Assembly (NCBI GenBank): GCA_013284265.1
Contig: JABTBR010000034.1
Location: 1 to 64,000 of the forward strand
Length of the DNA stretch: 64,000 bases
DNA from: Oxalobacteraceae bacterium
GTDB lineage: Bacteria > Pseudomonadota > Gammaproteobacteria > Burkholderiales > Burkholderiaceae_D
Direction of reading: 5' to 3'
Shown here: positions 16,549 through 25,012 of the stretch, piece after piece
How positions within the stretch are numbered: position 1 is the first letter of the stretch
Layout of the letters: every line of letters begins with the position of its first letter
The notes under the pieces: generated by a model
Seen by the model: only the letters and a program-made list of their open reading frames with translations
Databases searched by the model: none
Told to the model about the DNA's origin: nothing
Translations under genes and position numbers: made by a program

Positions 16549-18246
16549 ATGATCTTCGCTACCGGAAACAATTCGATTGATGCATTGATTGGCGCCAGCT
16601 GGAACGACACGCCGGGACGTGGCCTCGTGGTGACGTTTAGCTTCATGGAATCCTTGCCTGGCGGCGCGTCCGCCGAGGACGCCCTGGGTTATTTGCCGAT
16701 GACGCCGCTGCAACGCAGCGCGGCCCGCGAGGCGATGCTGCAATGGGCGAGCGTGGCGGACATCAGTTTTGTGGAAGTGGCACGGCAAGGCAATTTGATG
16801 CTCGGCAGTAACGATCAGTCGGCAGTCAATTCCAGTGGCTATTCGAGCCTGCCTGATCCCGATGGGACCAGCATCTTGTTTATCAGCAATACACTGGCCG
16901 ACACCGCCACTTTCCCCTCGGGAGGGTATGGCCGGCAAATCCTGATGCACGAAATAGGGCACACGCTGGGCTTGAAGCACCCGGGCAACTACGATTCCCG
17001 CGGCACACCGGTCCAGGGGCCGTTTCTGCCCACGGAGACCGACAACGGATACTATACCGTGATGTCTTACACCCATACTCAGGGGAAAACTCAGCAGTTT
17101 GGCGTGACGCCGATGCTCTACGACATACAGGCGATGCAATATTTGTATGGCGCTAACACCACTTACCATAAGGGCGACGATGTCTACTATGTGACACCGT
17201 CAAAGCCGCCGGTCTGTATCTGGGACGCTGGCGGACGCGACACCCTGGATTTTTCCGCCTGCACAGAGAAAGTCCTGATTAACCTCAATGCTGGCGAGTT
17301 CAGCGTCAGCGGTACTGAGGCTTACAACCTGTCGATTGCCTACGGCGTGACGATCGAGAGCGCTATCGCCGGCTCAGGCGGCTCGGTCATTTATGCCAAC
17401 GACGCCGGCAATACCATCACCGGCGGAGCGGGCGACGACGACATTTTCCTGGGCGCTGGCAGCGATACCATCGATGGCGGCAAAGGCGAGGATAGAGTCC
17501 GCTTCGATGGGGATTTTGTGGAGTATTTTGCCTCGACTTCCGGCATTAAATTGATTGTCGATGGCCAGGGCCACGATGAATTCCGCAATGTGGAGTTGTT
17601 TTCGTTCAGGGATATTACTTTCAGTAGCCGTTCCATGGCCAATCTCATCAGCGGGACCGTGGGCAATGACAGGCTGCTCTCCACCGACAACGGCTTTATC
17701 AACACCGGCGCCGGCCTCGATACCATGGTGTATGGCAAAGTCATGGCCAGCTATGCGGTCGAGCAAAAGGATGGCTATTGGAACGTCAAGAGTGTCGCGA
17801 GTACGGCCACGGATATGTTGTTCGGCGTGGAGCGGCTGCAGTTCAGCGACGGCGCGCTGGCACTCGACATCGACGGCCACGCCGGTCAGGCCTACCGGCT
17901 CTACAAGGCCACCTTTGACCGCGCGCCCGATCTGGCCGGACTGGGATTCTGGATCAACCATTTGGACCATGGCATGACGATCGAGGAAGTGGCCGGCCAT
18001 TTCATGCAGAGCGACGAGTTCGGGCGCAGCTATGGCAATCTAAGCAACGAAGCCTTCATTCGCCAGCTTTACCGCAATGCCTTGCACCGCGAGCCGGAGG
18101 CGGCGGGTCTGGCCTTCCACCTGAATAATCTGGAACATGGCATGTCGCGGGCAATCGAACTGGTCGGCTTTTCAGAGTCCGATGAAAACCAGGCCCAGGT
18201 CATCGGCCAGATCGCGCACGGCATCCATTACCTGCCCCTGGCCTAG
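16549..18246 (+). CDS. M10 serralysin-like metalloprotease with RTX repeats and DUF4214 (copy C)
   Basis: 565 residues. Zinc site HEIGHTLGLKH at 134-144, Met-turn VMSYTHTQ, RTX nonapeptides GGAGDDDIF, LGAGSDTID and GGKGEDRVR, then the shared DUF4214 module. Copies B and C also share the spacer between RTX block and DUF4214 (NGFINxxAGxDTMVY, VASTA.DMLFGVERLQFSDG), so they are the most recent pair of the array. No signal peptide. All catalytic residues are intact, so there is no sign of decay. Confidence 0.88.
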   Translation: MIFATGNNSIDALIGASWNDTPGRGLVVTFSFMESLPGGASAEDALGYLPMTPLQRSAAREAMLQWASVADISFVEVARQGNLMLGSNDQSAVNSSGYSSLPDPDGTSILFISNTLADTATFPSGGYGRQILMHEIGHTLGLKHPGNYDSRGTPVQGPFLPTETDNGYYTVMSYTHTQGKTQQFGVTPMLYDIQAMQYLYGANTTYHKGDDVYYVTPSKPPVCIWDAGGRDTLDFSACTEKVLINLNAGEFSVSGTEAYNLSIAYGVTIESAIAGSGGSVIYANDAGNTITGGAGDDDIFLGAGSDTIDGGKGEDRVRFDGDFVEYFASTSGIKLIVDGQGHDEFRNVELFSFRDITFSSRSMANLISGTVGNDRLLSTDNGFINTGAGLDTMVYGKVMASYAVEQKDGYWNVKSVASTATDMLFGVERLQFSDGALALDIDGHAGQAYRLYKATFDRAPDLAGLGFWINHLDHGMTIEEVAGHFMQSDEFGRSYGNLSNEAFIRQLYRNALHREPEAAGLAFHLNNLEHGMSRAIELVGFSESDENQAQVIGQIAHGIHYLPLA

Positions 18247-18325
18247 GCGGACTGGCCCGTCAAAAGCGTCGCAGCCGCCGCCGCCGGGGATGGCTATGTT
18301 TGTGCCGGAAGTGAGTGTATTTGCC

Positions 18326-18359
18326 TATAATCATACTACTGAGCGTTTTTGCGAGTAGT
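18326..18359 (+). promoter_or_regulatory. Promoter and hairpin leader of protease D
   Basis: TATAAT at 18326-18331 follows TTGCC. ACTACT (18335-18340) and AGTAGT (18354-18359) form an inverted repeat with a 13-base interval containing TTTTT. The sequence is unrelated to the A/B/C promoter block, though the arrangement of -10 plus inverted repeat is kept. Confidence 0.55.
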
Positions 18360-18396
18360 GTCGTCGAAGCGTGCAACCCCATTTCTTGACGACATC

Positions 18397-20106
18397 ATGA
18401 TTCCATTGTCTGGCAATAACGCGATCGATTCCCTGGCGTACAGTAGCTGGAGCAACGACGCGCAAACGCCGGTGACGCTGAGCTATAGTTTCCTGACGCA
18501 AGTGCCGGCGGATGCGGAGAACGACGATGCGGTCGGCTTCCAGGCCATGAACGCGGAGCAGCAGCAGGCCACCCGCGCCGCGCTGGCCTTGTGGGCGACG
18601 GTCGCCAATATCCATGTCGTGGAAGTTTTCACCCAGGGTAATATCCAGCTGGGCACCAACGATCAAAGTGCGCTCAACAGCGCGGGCTACGCCTATCTGC
18701 CGAATGGCGACGACCACACTTATCTCTACCTCAGCAATGTCGACGATTACAACTTCGTGTTTACCGAGGGTACTTACGGTCCGTCGGTGCTGCTGCACGA
18801 ACTGGGCCATTCGCTGGGGCTCAAGCATCCCGGTGACTACAATTCCACCGGCGCCTCCCTGAGCGGCCCTTATCTGCCGGCCGCCACCGACAATAATGAC
18901 TACACCGTCATGTCCTACCATGACGGCGCGGGCTTTGATCTGCAGCGCCACTATGGCACTACACCCATGCTCTATGATGTACAGGCGATGCAATACCTGT
19001 ATGGCGCGAACCTGACGTACCACACGGGCGACAATGTCTACAGTTTCTCGACCGATGCCGCGCCGTCCTGCATCTGGGATGCGGGCGGGCGCGATACGCT
19101 GGATTTTTCCGCCTGCACCCGGGCCACGGTGATCAAGCTGGCGGCCGGAAGTTTCAGTTCGACCAGTGCCGGCTACAACAATGTGTCGATCGCCTATGGT
19201 GTGCAGATCGAGGCGGTCATCGCCGGATCGGGCGGCTCGACCATCTATGCCAGCGACAGCGGCAATACCATTAGCGGCGGCGTGGGCGCCGATACGATTT
19301 ACGCCGGTGCCGGCAGTGACTGGATCGATGGCGGCCTGGGCCAGGATGAGGTGGTCTTTAGTGGCAAGTTTTCCGACTATCTGATTTCCAACAGCAACGG
19401 AAGCCTGCTGGTGCAGGGCAGCGGCAATGATTTGCTGAGCGGTATCGAGAGTCTGCGTTTCAGCGACCGCAGTCTGCAGAGCGGTGAACTGGGACGCCTG
19501 ATCAACGGCAGCGACGGCAATGACCTGATCGTCGCCGCCGTGGGCAACGATCTCATCAGCGCCGGCGCGGGCCGCGATACGGTCAGTTACGCGGGCGCGG
19601 CGGCGGGATACGAGATCCGCATGAGCGGAACGGCCTGGACCGTGGCCGATACCGTCGGCGGCGGCGGCACCGATCTGCTGGCCGGTGTGGAGCGCCTGCT
19701 GTTTGGCGATGGCTCGATCGCCCTCGATATCAATGGCTACGCCGGCCAGGCCTACCGCCTCTACAAGGCCACCTTCGACCGGGCGCCGGACTTGCCGGGA
19801 CTGGGTTTCTGGATCAACCATATGGACCACGGCATGACGATCGAGGAAGTGGCCTTCCATTTCATGAATAGCGACGAGTTCGGACGCACCTATGGCAAGC
19901 TGGGCAATGAAGCCTTCATTACCCAGCTCTACCGTAATGCGCTGCATCGCGAACCGGAGGCGGCGGGGCTGGCCTTCCACGTGAATAATCTGGAACATGG
20001 CCTGTCGCGGGCGATCGAGCTGGTCGGGTTTTCAGAGTCGGACGAAAACCAGGCCCAGGTCGTCGGCCAGATTTCGCACGGGATCACTTATGTACCATTC
20101 ATCTGA
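18397..20106 (+). CDS. M10 serralysin-like metalloprotease with RTX repeats and DUF4214 (copy D)
   Basis: 569 residues from the ATG at 18397; an in-frame ATG at 18349 is possible but would add residues absent from the paralogues. Zinc site HELGHSLGLKH at 134-144, Met-turn VMSYHDGA, RTX nonapeptides GGVGADTIY, AGAGSDWID and GGLGQDEVV, and DUF4214 at the end (seven differences from copy B over 120 residues). It is the most divergent copy in the catalytic domain (WSNDAQTPVTLSYSFL at the N-terminus) and has a different promoter. It ends the array, 30 bp before the convergent diguanylate cyclase gene. Confidence 0.88.
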   Translation: MIPLSGNNAIDSLAYSSWSNDAQTPVTLSYSFLTQVPADAENDDAVGFQAMNAEQQQATRAALALWATVANIHVVEVFTQGNIQLGTNDQSALNSAGYAYLPNGDDHTYLYLSNVDDYNFVFTEGTYGPSVLLHELGHSLGLKHPGDYNSTGASLSGPYLPAATDNNDYTVMSYHDGAGFDLQRHYGTTPMLYDVQAMQYLYGANLTYHTGDNVYSFSTDAAPSCIWDAGGRDTLDFSACTRATVIKLAAGSFSSTSAGYNNVSIAYGVQIEAVIAGSGGSTIYASDSGNTISGGVGADTIYAGAGSDWIDGGLGQDEVVFSGKFSDYLISNSNGSLLVQGSGNDLLSGIESLRFSDRSLQSGELGRLINGSDGNDLIVAAVGNDLISAGAGRDTVSYAGAAAGYEIRMSGTAWTVADTVGGGGTDLLAGVERLLFGDGSIALDINGYAGQAYRLYKATFDRAPDLPGLGFWINHMDHGMTIEEVAFHFMNSDEFGRTYGKLGNEAFITQLYRNALHREPEAAGLAFHVNNLEHGLSRAIELVGFSESDENQAQVVGQISHGITYVPFI

Positions 20107-20136
20107 ACTGAACTGAGCGGGACGGCCTGGCGTGCC

Positions 20137-21132
20137 TCAGTCAAATTCCAGGTCCGGCAGGCTGATACGGTTGCGCCCCATATGCTTGGCCCGGTACAGG
20201 GCGGCATCGGCGGCGGCGATCAGCTGGCAGGGCAGGGCTTCGGGCGCGGCCAGCGCCGTGGCCGCGCCTATGCTGACCGTGACCACATTCTGCGCACTGC
20301 CGCGGTTGGGCAGATGCAGTTGTTCGACCCGGCAGCGTATCCGCTCGGCCACGATGGCCGCCCCCTTGAGCGACTGATTCGGCAAGATCACGGCAAACTC
20401 CTCGCCGCCATAGCGCGCCACCAGATCGTTGCTGCGCATCTCGCTGGCGACCGCGCTGGCAATGCGCTGCAGACAGTCATCGCCACCCAAATGTCCGTAA
20501 GTGTCGTTATATTGTTTGAAGTTGTCGACATCGACCATCAATAAGGATAAGGCTTGGCCTTGCCGCGCGGCCCGCTGCCATTCCGCCGCGAGGGTGTCGT
20601 CAAAGCAGCGCCGGTTCGCCAGGCCGGTCAGGCCATCGCGCGTGGCCAATTGTTCCAGCGCGACCTGGGCGCGCTTTTCATCGGTCATGTCGCGCAGTGT
20701 CTCGACCACGGCGATCAAGCGCCCGGCATCGTCGCGGATCGGGCTCGCATCGACCGCCAGGTAGCGGCGCCGGCCCACGCGCGGCATATCGCACCAGTTT
20801 TCCGCGCACAGATTGCCGCCGCCTTCGCTGCGATGCGCATGCTGGTCGTACAGGGTATGGATCTCGGCGCCGCGTCCCTGCGCCAGCAGGTCGGCCAGGG
20901 TGGGGCGGCGATCCTGGTAGAAGCAGCGCCAATGTTCGGCCGTGCCCACGACCTCGGCCGCCGGCACCCCGGTCAGGCGTTCACAGGCCTTGTTCCAGAT
21001 CAGCACTGTGCCCTGAGGGTCGATGACAAAGGTGGGAATGACCAGCAATTCCATCAGTTTCATGGCGAAGCCATGCTGCTGCTCTGCCCGCTGAAACCCT
21101 TCGGTCCGCTGGATGTTCTGCTTGGCGTACAT
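20137..21132 (-). CDS. PAS-GGDEF diguanylate cyclase
   Basis: 331 residues, soluble. A PAS domain (about 30-160; ELLVIPTFVIDPQGTVLIWNKACE) is followed by a GGDEF domain with the active loop GGEEF at 242-246. RSND stands five residues before it, a good RxxD inhibitory I-site. The enzyme should make cyclic di-GMP in response to a ligand or redox state sensed by the PAS domain. The ATG at 21132 has AGGAGG 8 bases upstream, which rules out the longer reading frame beginning at 21246. Transcribed toward the protease array. Confidence 0.88.
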   Translation of the reverse strand: MYAKQNIQRTEGFQRAEQQHGFAMKLMELLVIPTFVIDPQGTVLIWNKACERLTGVPAAEVVGTAEHWRCFYQDRRPTLADLLAQGRGAEIHTLYDQHAHRSEGGGNLCAENWCDMPRVGRRRYLAVDASPIRDDAGRLIAVVETLRDMTDEKRAQVALEQLATRDGLTGLANRRCFDDTLAAEWQRAARQGQALSLLMVDVDNFKQYNDTYGHLGGDDCLQRIASAVASEMRSNDLVARYGGEEFAVILPNQSLKGAAIVAERIRCRVEQLHLPNRGSAQNVVTVSIGAATALAAPEALPCQLIAAADAALYRAKHMGRNRISLPDLEFD

Positions 21133-21270
21133 TTGCCCTCCTGTGTGCCGGCCCCGCTCCGGCAGGCTGTGCCAAAGCGCAATATTTACTAATAACAAGT
21201 TTTGATTGTGCTGGCAGCGCCCTTGCTGCTGCTTGAGGGAGCGCAAGAAAGTCGAGGGTGGGCGGGGGGC

Positions 21271-22113
21271 TCAGGCTGGCAGTGCCCCGTGCAAGGGCAG
21301 GATCAGCGATAGGGCCGTGCCCTGGCCCGGACGGCTGGCGATGGCGAGCTGGCCGCCAGCCTGGCGCACTCTTAGTTCCATGCCTTGCAGGCCGCAGCCG
21401 GGGCTGCATCGGTCCGCGGGCATACCCACGCCATTGTCGCGCACCGTCAGGCTCAGGCAGTCGGACTGGCGCGCCAGCGCCACGCTCACTTCGGTGGCGT
21501 GGGCGTGGCGCAGGATGTTCGACAGCGATTCCTGCAGGATGCGATAGAGCACGGTGGCGCAGGGCGAGGCGGCATCGCCGCTGAAGGCTTGCAGGTCGCC
21601 CAGCAACTGGCAGGCGATGCCGCTATTGCGGCGAAACTCATGGAGTTGGCGCGCGATTGCCGCGCCCAGTCCCTGCTCGAGTGCCGGCGGTTGCCATTGG
21701 CGCAGGATCGCGCGCAGCGACTCTATGCTCAGCTGCACCTGGCTTTCCAATAGTTGCAGGGCGCGCCGCAACGGGGGCGCGCCGGCGCGTCCGGCCAGCG
21801 CGGCCAGGCCGATCTTCAGGCCCAGCAGATGCTGGCCCAGGTCGTCGTGCACGTCGCGGGCGATGCGCTGGCGCTCCTGTTCGCAGATGCTTTCCTGGCG
21901 CGCGGCCATCTCGCACAGCAGGGCATGGCTGGCCAGCAGCGCTTGTTCGGCGCGCCGGCGCTCGCCTTGCTCCTGCGCCAGTTGGGTGCGCAGCAGCAGC
22001 AGGGCCAGCACCAGGCGGTGCTGGCGCCATAGCAGTGATAAGCTGAGCAGGGCCAGCAACAGCGTACTAAGGCTGGGCAATAGAGAGGGGGTGAGCGCGC
22101 ACATGATGAGCAT
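21271..22113 (-). CDS. NarX/DegS-type sensor histidine kinase
   Basis: 280 residues. One or two N-terminal hydrophobic helices (5-45) are followed by a coiled coil (QEQGERRRAEQALL) and a HisKA_3 dimerisation domain with the phosphoacceptor His in RIARDVHDDLGQHLLGLK. The ATPase domain has an N-box (LQESLSNILRHAHA), DNGVGM and GCGLQGMELR. There is no sensor domain, and no LuxR-type response regulator lies nearby, so its partner is encoded elsewhere. The alternative ATG at 22104 has a better spaced AGGATG upstream. It sits 138 bp upstream of the diguanylate cyclase gene on the same strand; shared transcription is possible. Confidence 0.82.
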   Translation of the reverse strand: MLIMCALTPSLLPSLSTLLLALLSLSLLWRQHRLVLALLLLRTQLAQEQGERRRAEQALLASHALLCEMAARQESICEQERQRIARDVHDDLGQHLLGLKIGLAALAGRAGAPPLRRALQLLESQVQLSIESLRAILRQWQPPALEQGLGAAIARQLHEFRRNSGIACQLLGDLQAFSGDAASPCATVLYRILQESLSNILRHAHATEVSVALARQSDCLSLTVRDNGVGMPADRCSPGCGLQGMELRVRQAGGQLAIASRPGQGTALSLILPLHGALPA

Positions 22114-22214
22114 CCTGGTCGGCGGAATAGCGGGGAGGGATCGCTGTCACCTTAGCGGGGCCGTCCCCGCGCGACTTTGCGCGATATCAAGGTCTTTCGT
22201 CATGGAAAGCAGCT

Positions 22215-22281
22215 TATGGCCAGCGATATAGCCGCTATGGCCAGCTGCTTTTTGCTGTGGAGCAGGCGCTGGGCTTATAAT
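22215..22281 (+). promoter_or_regulatory. queE promoter with upstream direct repeats
   Basis: TTGCTG (22252-22257) and TATAAT (22276-22281) are 18 bp apart and form a good sigma-70 promoter. Two copies of TATGGCCAGC at 22215-22224 and 22236-22245, 21 bp or two helical turns apart, lie immediately before the -35. Confidence 0.6.
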
Positions 22282-22341
22282 AGAGGGTTGTCAACCGGAT
22301 CGCGGGCGCATAGGCGTCCCGGCCCGCTACCTGGAAATACT

Positions 22342-22977
22342 GTGACTTACAGCATCAAAGAGATTTTTTATACCTTGCAGGGCGAGGGCGCCCATGCGGG
22401 GCGGCCGGCCGTATTTTGCCGTTTTTCGGGCTGCAATCTGTGGACCGGACGCGAAAGCGACCGCGCCACGGCCATCTGCCAGTTCTGCGATACCGATTTC
22501 GTCGGCACCGATGGCGAGGGTGGCGGCAAATTCAGCACGCCCGAAGCGCTGGCGGCGACCATCGACGCCCTGTGGCCGGATACGTATCCGGCCAGCAAAT
22601 ACGTGGTCTTCACCGGCGGCGAACCGCTGCTGCAGCTCGATGCGGAACTGATCGCGGCCATGCATGCGGCCGGCTTTGAAATCGCCATCGAAACCAATGG
22701 CACCTTGCCGGTGCCGGCCGGCGTGGACTGGATCTGCGTCAGCCCGAAGATGGGTTCGACGCTGGTGGTGCACAAAGGCAATGAGATCAAGGTCGTGATT
22801 CCCCAGGCGGCGCAGCAGCTGGCGGCCTACGAAGGCCTCGATTTCGAACATTTCTTCGTGCAGCCGATGGACGGCCCGCTGGCCGAATTCAACACCACCC
22901 TGGCGATCGAGACCTGCAAGCGCAATCCGAAATGGAAGCTGAGCCTGCAAACCCATAAACTTTTACAGATACCATAA
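22342..22977 (+). CDS. queE: 7-carboxy-7-deazaguanine synthase
   Basis: 211 residues. This radical SAM enzyme converts 6-carboxy-tetrahydropterin into the 7-deazaguanine ring in queuosine synthesis. The iron-sulfur cysteines are in VFCRFSGCNLW and AICQFCDTDF, with the long first spacing typical of proteobacterial QueE, and VVFTGGEPLLQ is the SAM-binding GGE motif. Start is the GTG at 22342, which begins exactly at the family N-terminus TYSIKEIFYTLQGEG. The stop overlaps the queD ATG (TAATG). First gene of a queE-queD-tadA unit. Confidence 0.95.
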   Translation: MTYSIKEIFYTLQGEGAHAGRPAVFCRFSGCNLWTGRESDRATAICQFCDTDFVGTDGEGGGKFSTPEALAATIDALWPDTYPASKYVVFTGGEPLLQLDAELIAAMHAAGFEIAIETNGTLPVPAGVDWICVSPKMGSTLVVHKGNEIKVVIPQAAQQLAAYEGLDFEHFFVQPMDGPLAEFNTTLAIETCKRNPKWKLSLQTHKLLQIP

Positions 22978-23423
22978 TGCTGACTATTACCCGCAAGCTC
23001 GAATTCGATGCAGGCCACCGTATTCCCGATCACAAAAGCCAGTGCCGCAATCTGCACGGCCACCGCTATACGCTGGAAATTACCTTGACCGGCCAGATCA
23101 TCTCGGTCGAAGGCAATTCCGACAACGGCATGATCATGGATTTTTCCGACATCAAGGCGCTGGCCAAGGAACATCTGGTCGACGTCTGGGATCACGCCTT
23201 CCTGGTCTACGAGAAAGACACGGCCGTGCGCGACTTCCTGGCCACGCTGCCGAACCACAAGACGGTGACGATAGACCGCATCCCGACCGTGGAAAATCTG
23301 GCCCAGGTCGCTTTCGATATCCTGAAGGCGGCCTATAAAGACCGCTTCGGTACCGGCTTGCATCTGCACAAGCTGGTGCTGCACGAAACCCCTAACTGCT
23401 GGGCAGAAATCACCGATGCCTGA
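22977..23423 (+). CDS. queD: 6-carboxy-5,6,7,8-tetrahydropterin synthase
   Basis: 148 residues. It makes the substrate of QueE from dihydroneopterin triphosphate. The zinc histidines are in FDAGHRI and LHGHRYTL, the catalytic Cys is in KSQCRNLHGH, and the C-terminal LHETPNCWAEI carries the conserved Glu. Length is normal for the family. It overlaps queE by one base and tadA by eight, so the three are translationally coupled. Confidence 0.95.
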   Translation: MLTITRKLEFDAGHRIPDHKSQCRNLHGHRYTLEITLTGQIISVEGNSDNGMIMDFSDIKALAKEHLVDVWDHAFLVYEKDTAVRDFLATLPNHKTVTIDRIPTVENLAQVAFDILKAAYKDRFGTGLHLHKLVLHETPNCWAEITDA

Positions 23424-24048
23424 AACCCCAGCTTTGTCCGTGGACAGCGCCGTCGCAGCGCAGGCGCCGTCGTGCCGGCCTGATGCGGCGGCCAGCCTGT
23501 CTGCGCCGGGCGCGGACATGGCGCTGGCGCTGGCTTCGGCCTATCAGGCCAGCGCCGCCGAACAGGACTTCATGCGCCAGGCGCTGGAACAGGCGCAGCT
23601 GGCCTGCGGCGAGGGCGAGGTGCCGGTGGGCGCCGTGGTGGTCAAGGATGGCGTCGTGATCGCGCGCGGTTACAACCAGCCGATCGGGCGCCACGACCCG
23701 ACCGCCCATGCTGAAATCGTCGCCTTGCGCGCGGCGGCCGAGGTGCTGGGCAATTACCGCCTGCCCGGCTGCGAACTGTATGTGACGCTGGAACCTTGCG
23801 TCATGTGTTCCGGCGCGATGATGCATGCGCGCCTGGCGCGGGTGGTGTTCGGCGCGCCCGATCCCAAGACCGGCGCTTGCGGCTCGGTGCTCAATCTGTT
23901 TGGGCACGGGCAGTTGAACCACCATGCCGAGGCCGTGGGCGGGGTATTGGCGGAGGAATGCGGCGGCTTGCTGAAGTCCTTCTTCGCGGCGCGGCGGGCG
24001 GCGGCGGCGCAGGCGCGCGCCTTAAAAAATGGTATGCTGAACCCATAG
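23416..24048 (+). CDS. tadA: tRNA-specific adenosine deaminase
   Basis: 210 residues. It deaminates A34 to inosine in tRNA-Arg(ACG). Zinc site: HAE in DPTAHAEIVAL and PCVMC in EPCVMCSGAMMHAR, with the Glu of HAE as proton shuttle. The family core begins near residue 50; the first 48 residues are an Ala/Pro-rich extension without motif, so a start at the ATG at 23518 (MALALASAYQASAAEQDFM) is a realistic alternative. It is coupled to queD: both queuosine and inosine are wobble-base modifications at position 34, which gives the operon a common theme. Confidence 0.93.
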   Translation: MPETPALSVDSAVAAQAPSCRPDAAASLSAPGADMALALASAYQASAAEQDFMRQALEQAQLACGEGEVPVGAVVVKDGVVIARGYNQPIGRHDPTAHAEIVALRAAAEVLGNYRLPGCELYVTLEPCVMCSGAMMHARLARVVFGAPDPKTGACGSVLNLFGHGQLNHHAEAVGGVLAEECGGLLKSFFAARRAAAAQARALKNGMLNP

Positions 24049-24068
24049 TCGCCTAAGCGGGAGGACAT

Positions 24069-24890
24069 ATGGGAAGTCAAAAGACCGGGGGCGGCGTCGC
24101 GGCGGGCGGCGCTCCGGGCGTGCTGCGGATGGCGCTGGAACTGCGCGCGCCGCTGGAACTGGGCGCCGCTCTGGCCGCCTATCCTTTCATCAATGCCGCG
24201 CCTCGGGGCGACGGCCATCCCGTTCTGGTATTTCCCGGTCTGGCGGCAGGCGACTTGAGCACGCTGCCGATCCGGCGCTTCCTGTCCGGCCGTGGTTTCG
24301 ACGTGCATGCGTGGGAGCAGGGCCTGAATTTCGGTCCGCGCCCCGGTGTGCTGGAAGCCTGCATGGACAAGGTGCGCCAGTTGCACGCCGGCGGCGCGCG
24401 CAAGGTCAGTCTGGTGGGCTGGAGCCTGGGCGGCGTGTATGCGCGCGAAATCGCCAAGCTGCTGCCCGACGATGTGCGCTGCGTCATCACCCTCGGCACA
24501 CCGTTTACCGACACCCCCAAATCGACCAACGCCTGGCGCGTCTACCAGTTGCTGGCGGGCGAAAAGGAAATCGACGCGGCGCGCTTCGCCGCGCTGCGCA
24601 TCACCCCGGCCATGCCCACCACCTCCATCTATAGCCGCAGCGACGGCGTGGTGGCCTGGCAGTGCAGCGTGGAGCAGGAGACTGCCTACTCCGAAAATAT
24701 CGAGGTCCATGCCAGTCATCTGGGCATGGGTGCCAATCCCACCGCCCTGTATGCGATCGCAGACCGGCTGGCCCAGCCCGAAGGCAGCTGGCGCCGCTTC
24801 GACGAGGCGGCCCAGTCCAGCCTGAGAAAACTGCTGTTCCGCGAACCGCGGCGCAAGCCCCTGCCACTGTCGCTGTTCGGGCTCTATTAG
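24069..24890 (+). CDS. Alpha/beta-hydrolase, lipase-like
   Basis: 273 residues. The nucleophile elbow is GWSLGG near residue 119, LVFPGLAAG is the oxyanion strand near 55, and the catalytic His is probably in VHASHLGMGANP near 218 with an Asp in YSRSDGVV. The elbow and VITLGTPF following it resemble triacylglycerol lipases and PGAP1-like hydrolases. No signal peptide, so it is cytosolic or associated with the inner face of the membrane. GGGAGGAC precedes the ATG, and tadA ends 20 bp upstream, so it may be in the same transcript. Substrate unknown. Confidence 0.78.
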   Translation: MGSQKTGGGVAAGGAPGVLRMALELRAPLELGAALAAYPFINAAPRGDGHPVLVFPGLAAGDLSTLPIRRFLSGRGFDVHAWEQGLNFGPRPGVLEACMDKVRQLHAGGARKVSLVGWSLGGVYAREIAKLLPDDVRCVITLGTPFTDTPKSTNAWRVYQLLAGEKEIDAARFAALRITPAMPTTSIYSRSDGVVAWQCSVEQETAYSENIEVHASHLGMGANPTALYAIADRLAQPEGSWRRFDEAAQSSLRKLLFREPRRKPLPLSLFGLY

Positions 24891-25012
24891 CAGGGTGCCC
24901 GCCTGCCTTGATCGTTCCCTGGCTGCACGGTAAGATGGTGTCCAGCCATGCTTCCGGGCGGCCTGGTATCGTACCGGCGCCCGGCTGCTCATCTTCCTTC
25001 GATTGGACCATC

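Noticed and set aside
22282..22341. preQ1 riboswitch in the queE leader
   Set aside because: The 60-base leader has no preQ1-I pseudoknot pattern and no A-rich tail.
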